From: DASQHM01 sp035632095
GTDB taxonomy: Bacteria; Pseudomonadota; Alphaproteobacteria; Ferrovibrionales; Ferrovibrionaceae
Direction of reading: 5' to 3'
Assembly: GCA_035632095.1 (NCBI GenBank)
Contig: DASQHM010000126.1
Coordinates: 1 to 49,377, forward strand
Length of the DNA: 49,377 nt
Part shown: piece after piece, positions 24,927 to 33,997 of the stretch
Position numbering within the stretch: position 1 is the stretch's first letter
Layout of the letters: every line of letters begins with the position of its first letter
The notes under the pieces: generated by a model
Database searches by the model: none
What the model saw: only the letters and a program-made list of their open reading frames with translations
What the model was told of the DNA's origin: nothing
Position numbers and translations under genes: made by a program

Positions 24927-26252
24927 TCACGGCATCGGTCCCGTGATGAGCCGAGAGCCGCGCTGAAAGGTGACGTAGGCCCAAATCCAATCCAGCAGCA
25001 CGGCAGCGCGATTGCGGAAGCCGATCAGTGCGTAGATATGCACCAGGCCCCAAAGCAGCCACGCCAGGCGGCCGGTCAGACGGATGAAACCGAAATCGGC
25101 AACCGCCGCCTTCCGTCCGATGGTGGCGAGGTTGCCGATGTTCCGGTAGCGGAATGCGGGCGGCGGGGGATCCCCGCGCAGGCGCGCGCGGATCACGCGC
25201 GCTGCATACAGGCCCTGTTGCTTCGCGACCGGCGCAACGCCCGGCAATGGGACCCCCTTGCCGTCAAGCGCGGCGGCGGTATCGCCAAGCACGAACACAT
25301 CGCCATTGCCGGGCAATGACAGGTCTGGAGCGACGATGACCCGCCCTGCCCGGTCGGCGCTTGCGCCAAGCCATTTCGCCGCCGGCGAAGCCTCGACGCC
25401 AGCGGCCCAAAGAACAGTACGTGCGTCTATATGCTTGCCGCCCGCCACTACCCCGGTGGCATCGCACAGCGTCACCGGAGCGCCAAGACGCACCTCGACG
25501 CCGAGCTTCTCCAGCGCGCGCTGCGCCGCGCGCGACAAGCTTTCCGGAAAGGCCGGCAGCACGCGCGGACCCGCCTCGACGAGAAACACCCGGGTGCCGC
25601 GCGGGTCGATATTGCGGAAGTCCGACGCGAGGGCCTTGCGCGCAAGCTCGGCGATGGCGCCCGACAATTCGACACCGGTCGGCCCCGCCCCGACCACGAC
25701 GAAGTTGAGCAGACGCCGTCTCTCGTCCATATCGTGCGTGTTCTCGGCGGCCTCGAAAGCGAGCAGGATACGCCGCCGTATGTCGGTGGCATCGTCGATC
25801 TTCTTCAAGCCCGGCGCCACGCGTTCCCAGTCGTCATGGCCGAAATAGGCGTGCTGCGCACCCGTTGCGATCACCAGGATATCGTAGGGAACATGCCTCT
25901 CGCCGATCTCGACCATCCGGGACTTCGTATCGACGCCGGTAACCTTGCCCAGCAGAACCGTCACGTTTCGCTGCCGGCTCAAGATCGAGCGGATCGGCAT
26001 GGCGATGTCGGCCGGCGAAAGGCCCGCCGTCGCGACCTGGTAGAGCAACGGTTGGAACAAATGATAGTTCCGCCGGTCGATCAACGTGACCCGCGCCTTT
26101 TCCCGGCGCAACGCTTTGGCAAGGCTGAGGCCGGCGAAACCGGCACCGATGATGACCACTCGGGGCTGGCCGTCATCGTCGCGGCAGGGCGCCGGAGGTT
26201 TCGCGACCGTGTTCGCCGCGGAGACGTCCTCATCGGGCATGGGCACATCCAT
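24927..26252 (-). CDS. ndh: Type II NADH dehydrogenase-like flavoprotein
   Basis: 441 residues. Two dinucleotide folds are visible: FAD at about 32-60 (VVIIGAGFAGLSLAKAL) with RRNYHLFQPLLYQVATAG typical of NDH-2, and NAD(P)H at about 172-200 (FVVVGAGPTGVELSGAI). The FAD-binding VFVLGDTAA and the quinone-side VAPVAKQQGLYAA are present. The C-terminus has a hydrophobic, Trp-rich stretch (LAWLLWGLVHIYALIGF) that would bind the membrane. NDH-2 oxidises NADH and reduces quinone without pumping protons. The ATG at 26252 is used; another lies four codons later. A basic-protein gene ends 61 bp upstream on the same strand. Confidence 0.88.
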   Translation of the reverse strand: MDVPMPDEDVSAANTVAKPPAPCRDDDGQPRVVIIGAGFAGLSLAKALRREKARVTLIDRRNYHLFQPLLYQVATAGLSPADIAMPIRSILSRQRNVTVLLGKVTGVDTKSRMVEIGERHVPYDILVIATGAQHAYFGHDDWERVAPGLKKIDDATDIRRRILLAFEAAENTHDMDERRRLLNFVVVGAGPTGVELSGAIAELARKALASDFRNIDPRGTRVFLVEAGPRVLPAFPESLSRAAQRALEKLGVEVRLGAPVTLCDATGVVAGGKHIDARTVLWAAGVEASPAAKWLGASADRAGRVIVAPDLSLPGNGDVFVLGDTAAALDGKGVPLPGVAPVAKQQGLYAARVIRARLRGDPPPPAFRYRNIGNLATIGRKAAVADFGFIRLTGRLAWLLWGLVHIYALIGFRNRAAVLLDWIWAYVTFQRGSRLITGPMP

Positions 26253-26313
26253 ATTACGCCGCCCCCGGCAGTCTACGCGCCGGCTGAGCTCGGAACCGTG
26301 GCTTTGCTACGGA

Positions 26314-26868
26314 TCAGCGGCGCTTGCGCTTCGCGCGTTTTGCGCGCTTCGCGGCGACACGGCGCCTCCGGGCGCTGAGCACGAAGTTCTGCTCGCCCGG
26401 ATCGGGCGGCGGTTCGCTCGGATCGCCGGGATCGTTCGGGTCCACCGGTTGCGGACATACCAGCGTCAGCGCCACGCTGTTCGCGCCGTTGGGAAGCGCC
26501 ACCACGTTGCTGAGGCAGTTGTAGTCGGCCGCGCTCGAATCCTCGACGGCCTGGAACGTGACGCTCGAACAGTTCGGATCGGCGAGCGCGTCGGACAGTT
26601 CCGCCTTGATCCGGTTCTGCACCCGGACCGGCAAGATGCTGCGAAGGAACTTGAGCCAACGCGCCTTCGGACGGTTCGAGCCGGTGCTCGGAAACAAGCC
26701 GAGCCGCCACACCACGCGGGCAAGGTGGTGCTTGCGGTCGAACAGGTTCTCGCCCTTGCTGCGTTGGTGCTGCCGTAAGCCTTCGAGCGCCGCACCCGAA
26801 AACTGCCAGTTCAGGATGGCGATGATCGCGCGATCGCCGCCGGAAGGAATATTAAACAGAAGCCCCAT
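26314..26868 (-). CDS. Unknown protein with Arg/Lys-rich tail
   Basis: 184 residues, no family recognised. The N-terminal half is mixed helix (MGLLFNIPSGGDRAIIAILNW..., ARVVWRLGLFP). A middle part has strands and two Cys (DPNCSSVTFQAVED, YNCLSNVVAL). A Pro/Asp/Gly linker (about 138-160) follows, and the last 20 residues are almost all Arg, Lys and Ala. The tail could bind nucleic acid or another polyanion. It overlaps the upstream HExxH gene by 17 bp, so the two are probably co-translated. Confidence 0.6.
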   Translation of the reverse strand: MGLLFNIPSGGDRAIIAILNWQFSGAALEGLRQHQRSKGENLFDRKHHLARVVWRLGLFPSTGSNRPKARWLKFLRSILPVRVQNRIKAELSDALADPNCSSVTFQAVEDSSAADYNCLSNVVALPNGANSVALTLVCPQPVDPNDPGDPSEPPPDPGEQNFVLSARRRRVAAKRAKRAKRKRR

Positions 26869-27484
26869 GGTATCCCCCTATGTTCGTTACGTCCGCAAAC
26901 TCTTGTGCGAGCAGCGCATCGGCCAGCGGGCATTCGCCGACTGCATGCACCGGGCCAAGCACCGAAACGGCGTTCATGCGCCGGCGCCAATTCGTTGCCC
27001 AGCAGGCTCGATTTTTGGGCTTTCGCCGGATCGGTGCTGGTGTCGCACCGCTCGACGAGGCGAGCCGGTCCAACTGCCGCACGGCGTTCGGCGCATCGAA
27101 TCGTCTAATGTTTCGGCGGAGCGCAGAGGCTCCTTCGTTCAAGGCCCATCGGTCGGCGGCGCATTCGCACGCCAAACGCCGATCCCAGGGCAGCCGCGGA
27201 CCTGGCGCCAGATGATGGCCGGTTTCGTGCAGCAGCGCGAAGCACATCGCATCGCGGGCGATCCGGGGATGGAAAGCAAGACCGCCGTATAGCCGCACGA
27301 TCAGCGCCTGGCCGATTACGAACGCCTGCGCATTGACCGATTTGCTGCCGGAATCGAGTTGGTACTCCACCTCCGGAAAGGCGCCGCGCAGGCCTGCGAA
27401 CAGGTTTTCAAGCATGCGGCCGCGGCGCCGCGCGCCGTGCAACGCCGAGAATTCCTCGAAATCCGGCCCGCCCGAAATGAACAT
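26852..27484 (-). CDS. HExxH-motif putative metalloprotein
   Basis: 210 residues. A zinc-protease-like motif is clear: HETGH (His86, Glu87, His90) in a hydrophobic helix, with a downstream acidic helix ECAADRWAL (Glu107, Asp111) that could give the third ligand, as in gluzincins. The remainder is not assignable to an M-family I know. No signal peptide is present, so it should be cytosolic. The start ATG at 27484 follows GGGGAG; a GTG one codon earlier is possible. It lies 17 bp after the cyclase/ATPase gene and overlaps the next gene, forming a three-gene unit. Proteolytic activity is inferred only from the motif. Confidence 0.65.
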   Translation of the reverse strand: MFISGGPDFEEFSALHGARRRGRMLENLFAGLRGAFPEVEYQLDSGSKSVNAQAFVIGQALIVRLYGGLAFHPRIARDAMCFALLHETGHHLAPGPRLPWDRRLACECAADRWALNEGASALRRNIRRFDAPNAVRQLDRLASSSGATPAPIRRKPKNRACWATNWRRRMNAVSVLGPVHAVGECPLADALLAQEFADVTNIGGYHGASV

Positions 27485-27501
27485 CACGCTCCCCGCCGCC
27501 T

Positions 27502-30500
27502 TCAGTTCGCCCTGCGCTCCGGCTTCTTCGCATTGCGCACCGGATGTTCGATCGACCCACGGAGCTTGCGCTGTGCATCGCGCAGCTGTTTTCTGATCGC
27601 GTCGATCCTCGGTTGGAAAACGACCGCTCCGGTCGTTGTCACAAGCGATTGCGCCACATCGAGTTGATGCGCCATCGCGGCAGCGGCGGGCGGTCCGTCC
27701 GTCGCCGCCATGATCGCCGCGAGACAAAGCCGTGTCTGACATTCCGGCAGGCGCGCGTGACGTAGCTCGGCGACGCGCAGCGCTTCCTCCGCCGTCGCCA
27801 TCGCTCCGGTCAAATCGCCGCCGAGCCGCTGCATCTCCGCCAAGTCCGCCAGCATGCGGGCCTCGTTCTCGAGCCCCGCGTTGCGTTGCCGCGCCATCGC
27901 CAGCGCCGCCCCGATATCCGCAACGGCTTGCGCATAGTTTCCGGCGATGCCTTCGGCCAATCCGCCATAGGCTGCCGCGTAGACCTCCAGATAGGGGCTG
28001 CCGCTCTTCTCGGCGAGCGACTTCGCGCGCGCGACATGTTTGCCCGCCAAAACGGCATCGCCCGAGAACCATGCCAGATCGATGTAGGCGGCGCTCGGCA
28101 GAAAATGATGCACCGCATCGATCTTCTCCGCCTCGATTTGCAGCACGCGGTCGAGATAGGGCCTCGCCTCATCGCCGCGGCCAAGCATGACCAAAGTCTG
28201 TCCGCGCATGCCGTGCAGCCAGGTTTCTATGTCGAAGCCGAGCATCTGACGATCGAACTTGCTGATATCCTGGACCCGCTCAAGCGCCTGCGTATTGGCG
28301 GCCAGAGCGTCCGTCAGCCGGCCCGCCATGCGATAAGCGTGACAGAGCACCGCCTTGATCGTGACCGGCAGGCTTGCCTCCTTGACGCCGACGGCCAACG
28401 CTTCTGCTTCTTGGATCTTGGCCACATAATCGTCGGCGGAGCCGCTGGTCGCAAGAATCCGGCCGTAGGCGGCAAGAATCATCGTATTCGCGCGTAGATC
28501 ATTCGCCGCGGCGGCGAGCGCCTGGGCCTCGTCGAAATAGCTCTTGACGGCGGCGGCGGTCAGACCGACGCGCCAGCCGAAGTTCACCACCTGGCCACAG
28601 GCCACCATGCGCAGATAGTTGGTGTTTTGGGCCGGCGGCTGGTCGCGCAGCAGCGCGCACACTTTCATCCAGCTTTCGAGCGCGCGCGCGGCGTCGTTGG
28701 CGCCGAGCCACAATGCCGCGCGCATATGCTGCTGCGCCGCCTGCTGGGCTTGCCCCGCCGCCTCCCAATGGTATGCCAGCAGGCCCGCGTACTCTTCCGT
28801 GCGTCCTTTCTTTTGCGCCTCGATCGCCTGCGCCACCGCCGCGTGAAGGCCGCGCCGGCGCTCTTCCAGCATCGAACGATACGCCACCTCCTGAATGATC
28901 GGGTGGCGAAACGCGTGCAGGCCGTCGCGAAACGGCGGCAGCTCCTGCAGCATTTCGGCGCGTCTGAGTTGTTGCATCGCCGCTTCCAACTGTTCCGCCG
29001 GCATGCCCGCCACGCTTTCGAGCAGATTGGCGGCGACTTCGCGGCCGATCACGGACGCGGTCTGCAACACGTGCTTAGCGGAAGAATTCAAGCGGTCGAT
29101 GCGCGCTCCGACCACGGCCTGCACGGTCGGCGGCAGCGGAATGTCGCTGACCGTGCGCAACAGCCGGTATGCGCCGCGTTCGCCTTCGATGTCGCCATGA
29201 TCGTGCAACGCCTTGACCAGCTCCTCCAGAAAGAACGGATTGCCCTGCGCGCGCGCCGCGATGGCTTGCTCGAGAGGCACGAGCGCGCCGTCCGTACCCA
29301 GCAAATCGCGGAGCAGGGCGTCGGCGGCGGTGACGCCGAGCGGCGTCAGATTGAGTTGACGGTAGTGGGAACGCTGCATCCAATCGCCGGTGTAGCCCGG
29401 CCGGAAGTTCACCAGCAGCAAAGTGCTGGTGCCGACGACCGCATCCACCATGGCATCGACGAATTCATCGCTCGATGCATCGATCCAGTGCAAATCCTCG
29501 ACGATGACCACGGCGGCTTCGCCTCGACGGGGCGACCGGACGATGCGCCGCACCATATCCAACAGCCGCGCCTTGCGCGTCGAAGGATCGAGCTTTGGCG
29601 CCGGTTGCGCTCCGGCCGCGACCCCGAGAAAGTCATGCAGGATCGGCAGCGCCGCGTCGAAATCCTCGGCAAGCGGCCGAAGCCGGGCGGCGATGCGGCG
29701 CCGCGCTTCTTCCGGCGTGTCCTGCTGGCGAATATCGAAATAGTCGCGCAACAGCTCCAGCACAGGCTGAAACGGCGTCGCCCGGCCGTGCGCCAGGGCG
29801 CGAGCTTCGAAAACACGCACGCCGCTCCGCCGGCACATCTCGGCGAATTCGAAGCAGAGCCGGCTCTTGCCGATGCCGGCCTCCCCCACCACGCCGACGA
29901 CGCGCCCTTCCCCGGCCTTGACCTTGGCGAGTTCCTGCTCCAGGACCAGGAATTCGCCGTCGCGGCCGAACAACGGGCTCCGCCGGCCGCTGCTGCGGAA
30001 GTGCTCGCTGGCCGGCGCGTGCTTGAGGCCGGTCAACGTGAAGATCTCGATCGGCGATGAGAAGCCGCGCACAGAGTGCAGGCCGAGCGTCCGCACCTCG
30101 ATGAACTGGCGCGCGGCAGCCACCGTCTCGGCGGTAAGCAGGATTCCGGCTTCGGCGGACATCTGCTCCATGCGGCTCGCCAGATGCACGGTCAAGCCGA
30201 CCGCATCGTATTCGTCCGACAAGTCGTTGCGGACGGAGCGCACGACGACTTCGCCGGTGTGCAGGCCGACGCGAATGGCAACCGTCGCATCGCCGCCCTT
30301 GGCGACGGCCTCGCGCATGGCCAAGGCCGCCAAGCATCCGCGAACGGCATGATCCTCGAGCGGCACCGGAGCGCCGAATAGCGCCATGATGCCGTCGCCT
30401 TGAATTTTGACGACGACGCCGTCGAAGCGATGCACTGCGTCCTTCATGATGCGAAGCACCGGCTCGATCCGCCGCAGCGCCTGTTCCGGATCGCTGCCGG

Positions 30501-30771
30501 CAATCAAGCTGGTGCTGTCGCGAATGTCGGCGAAGAGCACCGTGACGTGTTTGCGCTCGCCGCCCGCCGCGCTAAGCCGGCGCAGCGTATCGTCGCCGGG
30601 CGGCACCGGTTGATCGGCGCGCGCCAAGGCCGCGCGGCATCGGCCGCAAAACCGGCTGCCGGGTGGATTGACATAGCCGCACGCCCCGCAAGCGGGCGAG
30701 AGCGGATGCCCGCACGCGACACAAAAGACGTGTTCGTCCTTATTGCTCGCGCCACATTGGCGACACTGCAT
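27502..30771 (-). CDS. Zinc-ribbon / class III cyclase / AAA ATPase / TPR protein
   Basis: 1089 residues. Order: two N-terminal zinc ribbons (Cys3/6/17/20 and 28/31/42/45). A class III nucleotide cyclase domain (about 75-250) has metal Asp residues in VTVLFADIRDS and QGDGIMALFG and the purine-contact Lys (VVVKIQGDG). An AAA/STAND-type ATPase has Walker A GEAGIGKS and Walker B VVIVEDLHWID. A long TPR region (about 640-1060) follows, then a basic tail. In the cyclase the usual transition-state Asn of V-N-x-A-x-R is His (TVHLASRM), so catalytic output may be altered, though the Arg remains. The ATG at 30771 follows GGAG. Such giants are frequent in rhizobia; their ligand is unknown. Confidence 0.88.
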   Translation of the reverse strand: MQCRQCGASNKDEHVFCVACGHPLSPACGACGYVNPPGSRFCGRCRAALARADQPVPPGDDTLRRLSAAGGERKHVTVLFADIRDSTSLIAGSDPEQALRRIEPVLRIMKDAVHRFDGVVVKIQGDGIMALFGAPVPLEDHAVRGCLAALAMREAVAKGGDATVAIRVGLHTGEVVVRSVRNDLSDEYDAVGLTVHLASRMEQMSAEAGILLTAETVAAARQFIEVRTLGLHSVRGFSSPIEIFTLTGLKHAPASEHFRSSGRRSPLFGRDGEFLVLEQELAKVKAGEGRVVGVVGEAGIGKSRLCFEFAEMCRRSGVRVFEARALAHGRATPFQPVLELLRDYFDIRQQDTPEEARRRIAARLRPLAEDFDAALPILHDFLGVAAGAQPAPKLDPSTRKARLLDMVRRIVRSPRRGEAAVVIVEDLHWIDASSDEFVDAMVDAVVGTSTLLLVNFRPGYTGDWMQRSHYRQLNLTPLGVTAADALLRDLLGTDGALVPLEQAIAARAQGNPFFLEELVKALHDHGDIEGERGAYRLLRTVSDIPLPPTVQAVVGARIDRLNSSAKHVLQTASVIGREVAANLLESVAGMPAEQLEAAMQQLRRAEMLQELPPFRDGLHAFRHPIIQEVAYRSMLEERRRGLHAAVAQAIEAQKKGRTEEYAGLLAYHWEAAGQAQQAAQQHMRAALWLGANDAARALESWMKVCALLRDQPPAQNTNYLRMVACGQVVNFGWRVGLTAAAVKSYFDEAQALAAAANDLRANTMILAAYGRILATSGSADDYVAKIQEAEALAVGVKEASLPVTIKAVLCHAYRMAGRLTDALAANTQALERVQDISKFDRQMLGFDIETWLHGMRGQTLVMLGRGDEARPYLDRVLQIEAEKIDAVHHFLPSAAYIDLAWFSGDAVLAGKHVARAKSLAEKSGSPYLEVYAAAYGGLAEGIAGNYAQAVADIGAALAMARQRNAGLENEARMLADLAEMQRLGGDLTGAMATAEEALRVAELRHARLPECQTRLCLAAIMAATDGPPAAAAMAHQLDVAQSLVTTTGAVVFQPRIDAIRKQLRDAQRKLRGSIEHPVRNAKKPERRAN

Positions 30772-30932
30772 TCGGCTCTCCACATGAAGCACGGGGATGC
30801 GCCTTCATATGACCGGAATGCACCGCATGTCCGGGGCCGCAAGTATCAGGATGATCCGCTTTTATTTCAACCGCAAGGCGGGTCGTTGCGGGACTTGCAC
30901 TACTTTGAAAAAGCGGTAAGAGCGCGGACCCG

Positions 30933-31871
30933 TCAGCCCCCCGGCGCGCCCTGCGTGTTGACGTAGAGCGAATAAAGCGACTGGCTCGCCGCCATGAACA
31001 GGCGGTTCCGCTTCACGCCGCCGAAGCAGAGATTGGCGCAGCGCTCGGGCAGGGCGATGCGTCCGATCGCCTGGCCGTTCGGCGCGAACACCATCACGCC
31101 GTCATGCCCCTCGCCCATGCCCCAGCCGGCCCAAAGGTTGCCGTCGACGTCGCAGCGGAAGCCGTCCGGGCTGCCGTGCTGGCCGGCGTCGACGAAGACG
31201 CGGCCTTTGGCAAGCCGCGTCCCGCTGCCGGCCACGTCGTAGACCCAGATGCGCCGCGGCACCGTGCCGGATTCGACGATGTACATGCGCTTCTCGTCGG
31301 GGGAGAAGCAGAGCCCGTTGGGCCGGTTGATCTCATCGGTGACCATCCGCGCCTTTCCGGTTCGTCCATCGATCCGGTAGACGCAGGTCGGCAGCTCTTG
31401 TTCGGCCACATGGCCTTCATAATTGGCCAGAATGCCGAACGGCGGATCGCTGAACCAGATCGAACCGTCGGATTTGACGACCACATCGTTCGGCGAGTTG
31501 AGCCGCTTGCCGTCGTAGCCGTCGCACAGCACCGTGACGGTGCCGTCGTATTCGGTGCGCGTGACGCGCCGCGCATCGTGCTCGCATGTCACCAGCCGCC
31601 CCTGCCGGTCGCGTGTATTGCCGTTCGCGTTGTTGGAAGGCTTGCGGAAGACGCTGACCGCGCTGGTCTCTTCTTCCCACTTCAGGATGCGATTGTTGGG
31701 AATATCGCTCCAGAGAAGATACCGCCCGTCGCCGAACCACACGGGCCCTTCGGCCCAGCGAAATCCCGTGGCCAGCCGTTCGACCGCCGCCAAGGTGACC
31801 CGATACTTGGTGAAGCTCGGATCGAGAATTTGCACGGCCGGATCGGGATAGCGTTCCGAAGGTTGCCACAT
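30933..31871 (-). CDS. SMP-30/gluconolactonase-family protein
   Basis: 312 residues, six-bladed beta-propeller of the SMP-30/lactonase family. Metal-site elements are visible: AEGPVWFGDGRYLLWSDI (Glu), RLNSPNDVVVKSDGSIWFSD (Asn/Asp), INRPNGLCFSPDEK and GSPDGFRCDVDGNLW (Asp). These cytosolic enzymes open sugar lactones or related esters. AGGAAAT precedes the ATG. The gene lies 27 bp downstream of the aminotransferase gene on the same strand, so the two form an operon. The joint pathway is not obvious. Confidence 0.9.
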   Translation of the reverse strand: MWQPSERYPDPAVQILDPSFTKYRVTLAAVERLATGFRWAEGPVWFGDGRYLLWSDIPNNRILKWEEETSAVSVFRKPSNNANGNTRDRQGRLVTCEHDARRVTRTEYDGTVTVLCDGYDGKRLNSPNDVVVKSDGSIWFSDPPFGILANYEGHVAEQELPTCVYRIDGRTGKARMVTDEINRPNGLCFSPDEKRMYIVESGTVPRRIWVYDVAGSGTRLAKGRVFVDAGQHGSPDGFRCDVDGNLWAGWGMGEGHDGVMVFAPNGQAIGRIALPERCANLCFGGVKRNRLFMAASQSLYSLYVNTQGAPGG

Positions 31872-31898
31872 GGGATTTCCTCAGGTGTCATTCGCAGT

Positions 31899-33077
31899 TC
31901 AATTCGCCCCAAGATATTCGATGGCCGTTTGCGCGCCGCCCTTGCTGTGCGGGATGCCGGCGTGGGCAAGCGCCATTTCGACGACGGCAAGAGCGCCGAG
32001 AATCATCGCTTCGTTCAGGTCGCCCATGTGACCGATGCGGAATACCCGGCCCCCCAGAGGTCCGAGCCCTCCACCGAGGGATACGTTGTACCGGTCGAGC
32101 GCCGCACGACGCACCTTCTCCGCATCCTGGCCTTCGGGCACAAGCACGGCGGTGATGGAATCCGACTGCACCGCCGGGTCGGTCGCGAATATCTCCGGTC
32201 CGGCATTGCCGGTCCACGCGCGCACCGCGCGCCGCGTTGCTTCCGCCAGCCGGTGGTGCCGCGCGTAGATGGCTTCCAGCCCCTCTTCACGCAACATGCG
32301 GATCGACTCTTGCAAGCCGAAGAAGAAGTGCACCGGCGCGGTGCCAAGAAAACGCACCTGTTTGTCGCCTTCCAGCAGCGGGCGCCAATCCCAATAGTTG
32401 CGCGGCAGCTTCGCGGTCTTGGTCGCCGCCATCGCCTTGGGGCCGACGGCAGTGAAGCTCATGCCGGGCGGGAGCATCAGGCCTTTCTGCGAACCGCCGA
32501 CCACCACGTCGATCCCCCACTCGTCCATGCGGAAGTCGTAGGAGCCTAGGGACGAGATCACGTCGACCAGATAGAGCGCCGGATGCTTGGCGCGATCGAT
32601 GGCGCGGCGAATCTCGGCGCATTTGTTGGCGACGCCGGTCGACGTCTCGTTGTGCACCAGCAGCACGGCCTTGATCGAATGTCCCTTGTCGGCCGCAAGG
32701 CGCGCCTCGACGGCAGCGGGATCGACGCCGCGCCGCCAGTCGCTCGCCAGCAGCTCGGCCTTGACCCCGACGGATTCGACCATGGTCTTCCACGAGTTGG
32801 AAAAGTGGCCGCTTTCCAGCACCAGCACGTGATCGCCGGGCGACAGCACATTCACGACCGCCGCCTCCCACGCACCGTGGCCGTTCGCGGGAAAGGCGAT
32901 GACCGCGTGCTTGGTGCGGAAGACCCAGCGTAATCCCTCGAAGCACTCTTCGGCGATCGCGGCGAATTCCTTGCCCATAAAGTCGATCGTCGCCCGGTCC
33001 ATGGCGCGCAGCACCCGGTCGGGAATGTTGGTCGGGCCCGGATTTTGATAGAGCTGACGCCCGCGAATTACCGCCAT
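31899..33077 (-). CDS. Class V aminotransferase, serine/alanine-glyoxylate type
   Basis: 392 residues, fold-type I class V. The PLP lysine is in VVVGGSQKGLMLPPG. Other marks are NPGPTNIPDRVLRAM at the N-terminus, the cofactor Asp in LYLVDVISSLGS, and FRIGHMGDLNE near the C-terminus. The family includes serine-glyoxylate and alanine-glyoxylate aminotransferases and pyridoxamine-pyruvate aminotransferase, which cannot be separated by eye. ATG at 33077 has GGGAGA eight bases upstream; an in-frame TTG five codons earlier would swallow that site. It is first in an operon with the lactonase. Confidence 0.88.
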   Translation of the reverse strand: MAVIRGRQLYQNPGPTNIPDRVLRAMDRATIDFMGKEFAAIAEECFEGLRWVFRTKHAVIAFPANGHGAWEAAVVNVLSPGDHVLVLESGHFSNSWKTMVESVGVKAELLASDWRRGVDPAAVEARLAADKGHSIKAVLLVHNETSTGVANKCAEIRRAIDRAKHPALYLVDVISSLGSYDFRMDEWGIDVVVGGSQKGLMLPPGMSFTAVGPKAMAATKTAKLPRNYWDWRPLLEGDKQVRFLGTAPVHFFFGLQESIRMLREEGLEAIYARHHRLAEATRRAVRAWTGNAGPEIFATDPAVQSDSITAVLVPEGQDAEKVRRAALDRYNVSLGGGLGPLGGRVFRIGHMGDLNEAMILGALAVVEMALAHAGIPHSKGGAQTAIEYLGAN

Positions 33078-33394
33078 CAAGCCGTCTCCCAAGAATGGTT
33101 GCGGCCATATGATCCCATTCGGCCGGATGCTGCGCTAGGAGATACACGATCCCTGCTTGACAGGAAAGCGGCCGACGGCGGATGCGCTTTGCCTCCGCGC
33201 GGGCCGAGGCGGCTCACGAAATCGTGCGCAGGATGCGGCGAAGTATCGGAGCCCGAAAAGCGTTAACCTAATGCCAGTAGTCTTGCGACGCCGCGTGGGC
33301 GGCTTGCCATTGCTGGTGGCGAGGATAGTCTCAAGCCGGTGATCGAGGATCCGAAGTTGTTCCGGTGCAGCAATTCATCGTGAGGAAATCGTCC
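33078..33394. other. 317-bp divergent intergenic stretch, no gene seen
   Basis: Lies between the divergent aminotransferase and lipoprotein genes. A plus-strand frame crosses it but begins inside the aminotransferase and has no ribosome site. I see no clear promoter or repeat. Confidence 0.45.
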
Positions 33395-33976
33395 ATGCTC
33401 CGCCCCATTTCACGACTCGCATTGGTTCTCGCCTGCACGGCCTTGGCCGGCGCTTGCACCCAAAGCACCGTCAGCACCGGCAGTCCCGACTATCAGATGT
33501 ACTACTATCCCGGGCTGCTGAATTCGGTGGTGAAAGGCGGCGAGATGCCGACGGTGATCCTCGGCAATCCGTTCGGTCCGGGCAAAACCAATCCCGATGC
33601 CATCGCGGCGATGCTGCCGCATCCGGGGATCGCGCAGCCATTCAACTACCACGCGGTCTCCGCCAACGATTCGCGGCGCAGTTGGCGCGTCATTCTGGTG
33701 TTCAATCCGGCCATTGCCGCGCGGGCCGAATCCGATACCTGCATTGTGCCGAACGAAGAACTGGTGGCGTCGGGCGGCGGCCCGATTTCGGTCAAGGCCG
33801 TGTTCTGCGCGCCCGACCGGTGGACGACCACAGTGGTCGGCTTCGGTCCTGCGGCCACCGGGCCGGACGATCCTAATTTCCGCCAGCTGATGAACGCCGT
33901 CATCTCCCAGCTCTTGCCGACCGATCAGCCGACTTCCAACAAGGCGGATACCGGGGGTTTAGGTTTCGAGCCCTGA
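33395..33976 (+). CDS. Putative lipoprotein, unknown
   Basis: 193 residues. A lipoprotein signal peptide is clear: MLRPISRLALVLACTALAGAC, with the lipid-carrying Cys about residue 21. The mature part is a small secreted domain with two further Cys (TCIVPNEE, VKAVFCAPDRW) that could form a disulfide. No catalytic motif is seen and I do not recognise the family. The ATG at 33395 is chosen because AGGAAA lies seven bases upstream; a GTG at 33365 would add a polar extension before the signal. It is convergent with the hydrolase gene. Confidence 0.78.
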   Translation: MLRPISRLALVLACTALAGACTQSTVSTGSPDYQMYYYPGLLNSVVKGGEMPTVILGNPFGPGKTNPDAIAAMLPHPGIAQPFNYHAVSANDSRRSWRVILVFNPAIAARAESDTCIVPNEELVASGGGPISVKAVFCAPDRWTTTVVGFGPAATGPDDPNFRQLMNAVISQLLPTDQPTSNKADTGGLGFEP

Positions 33977-33997
33977 GACGCTGACGGCGCTCGTCGC

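Noticed and set aside
28627..30060. Plus-strand frame of about 477 codons opposite the cyclase/ATPase gene
   Set aside because: Shadow of a gene with clear zinc ribbon, cyclase and ATPase motifs.
31104..32549. Plus-strand frame of about 481 codons across the lactonase and aminotransferase genes
   Set aside because: Runs antisense to two real genes and their short gap; no domain.
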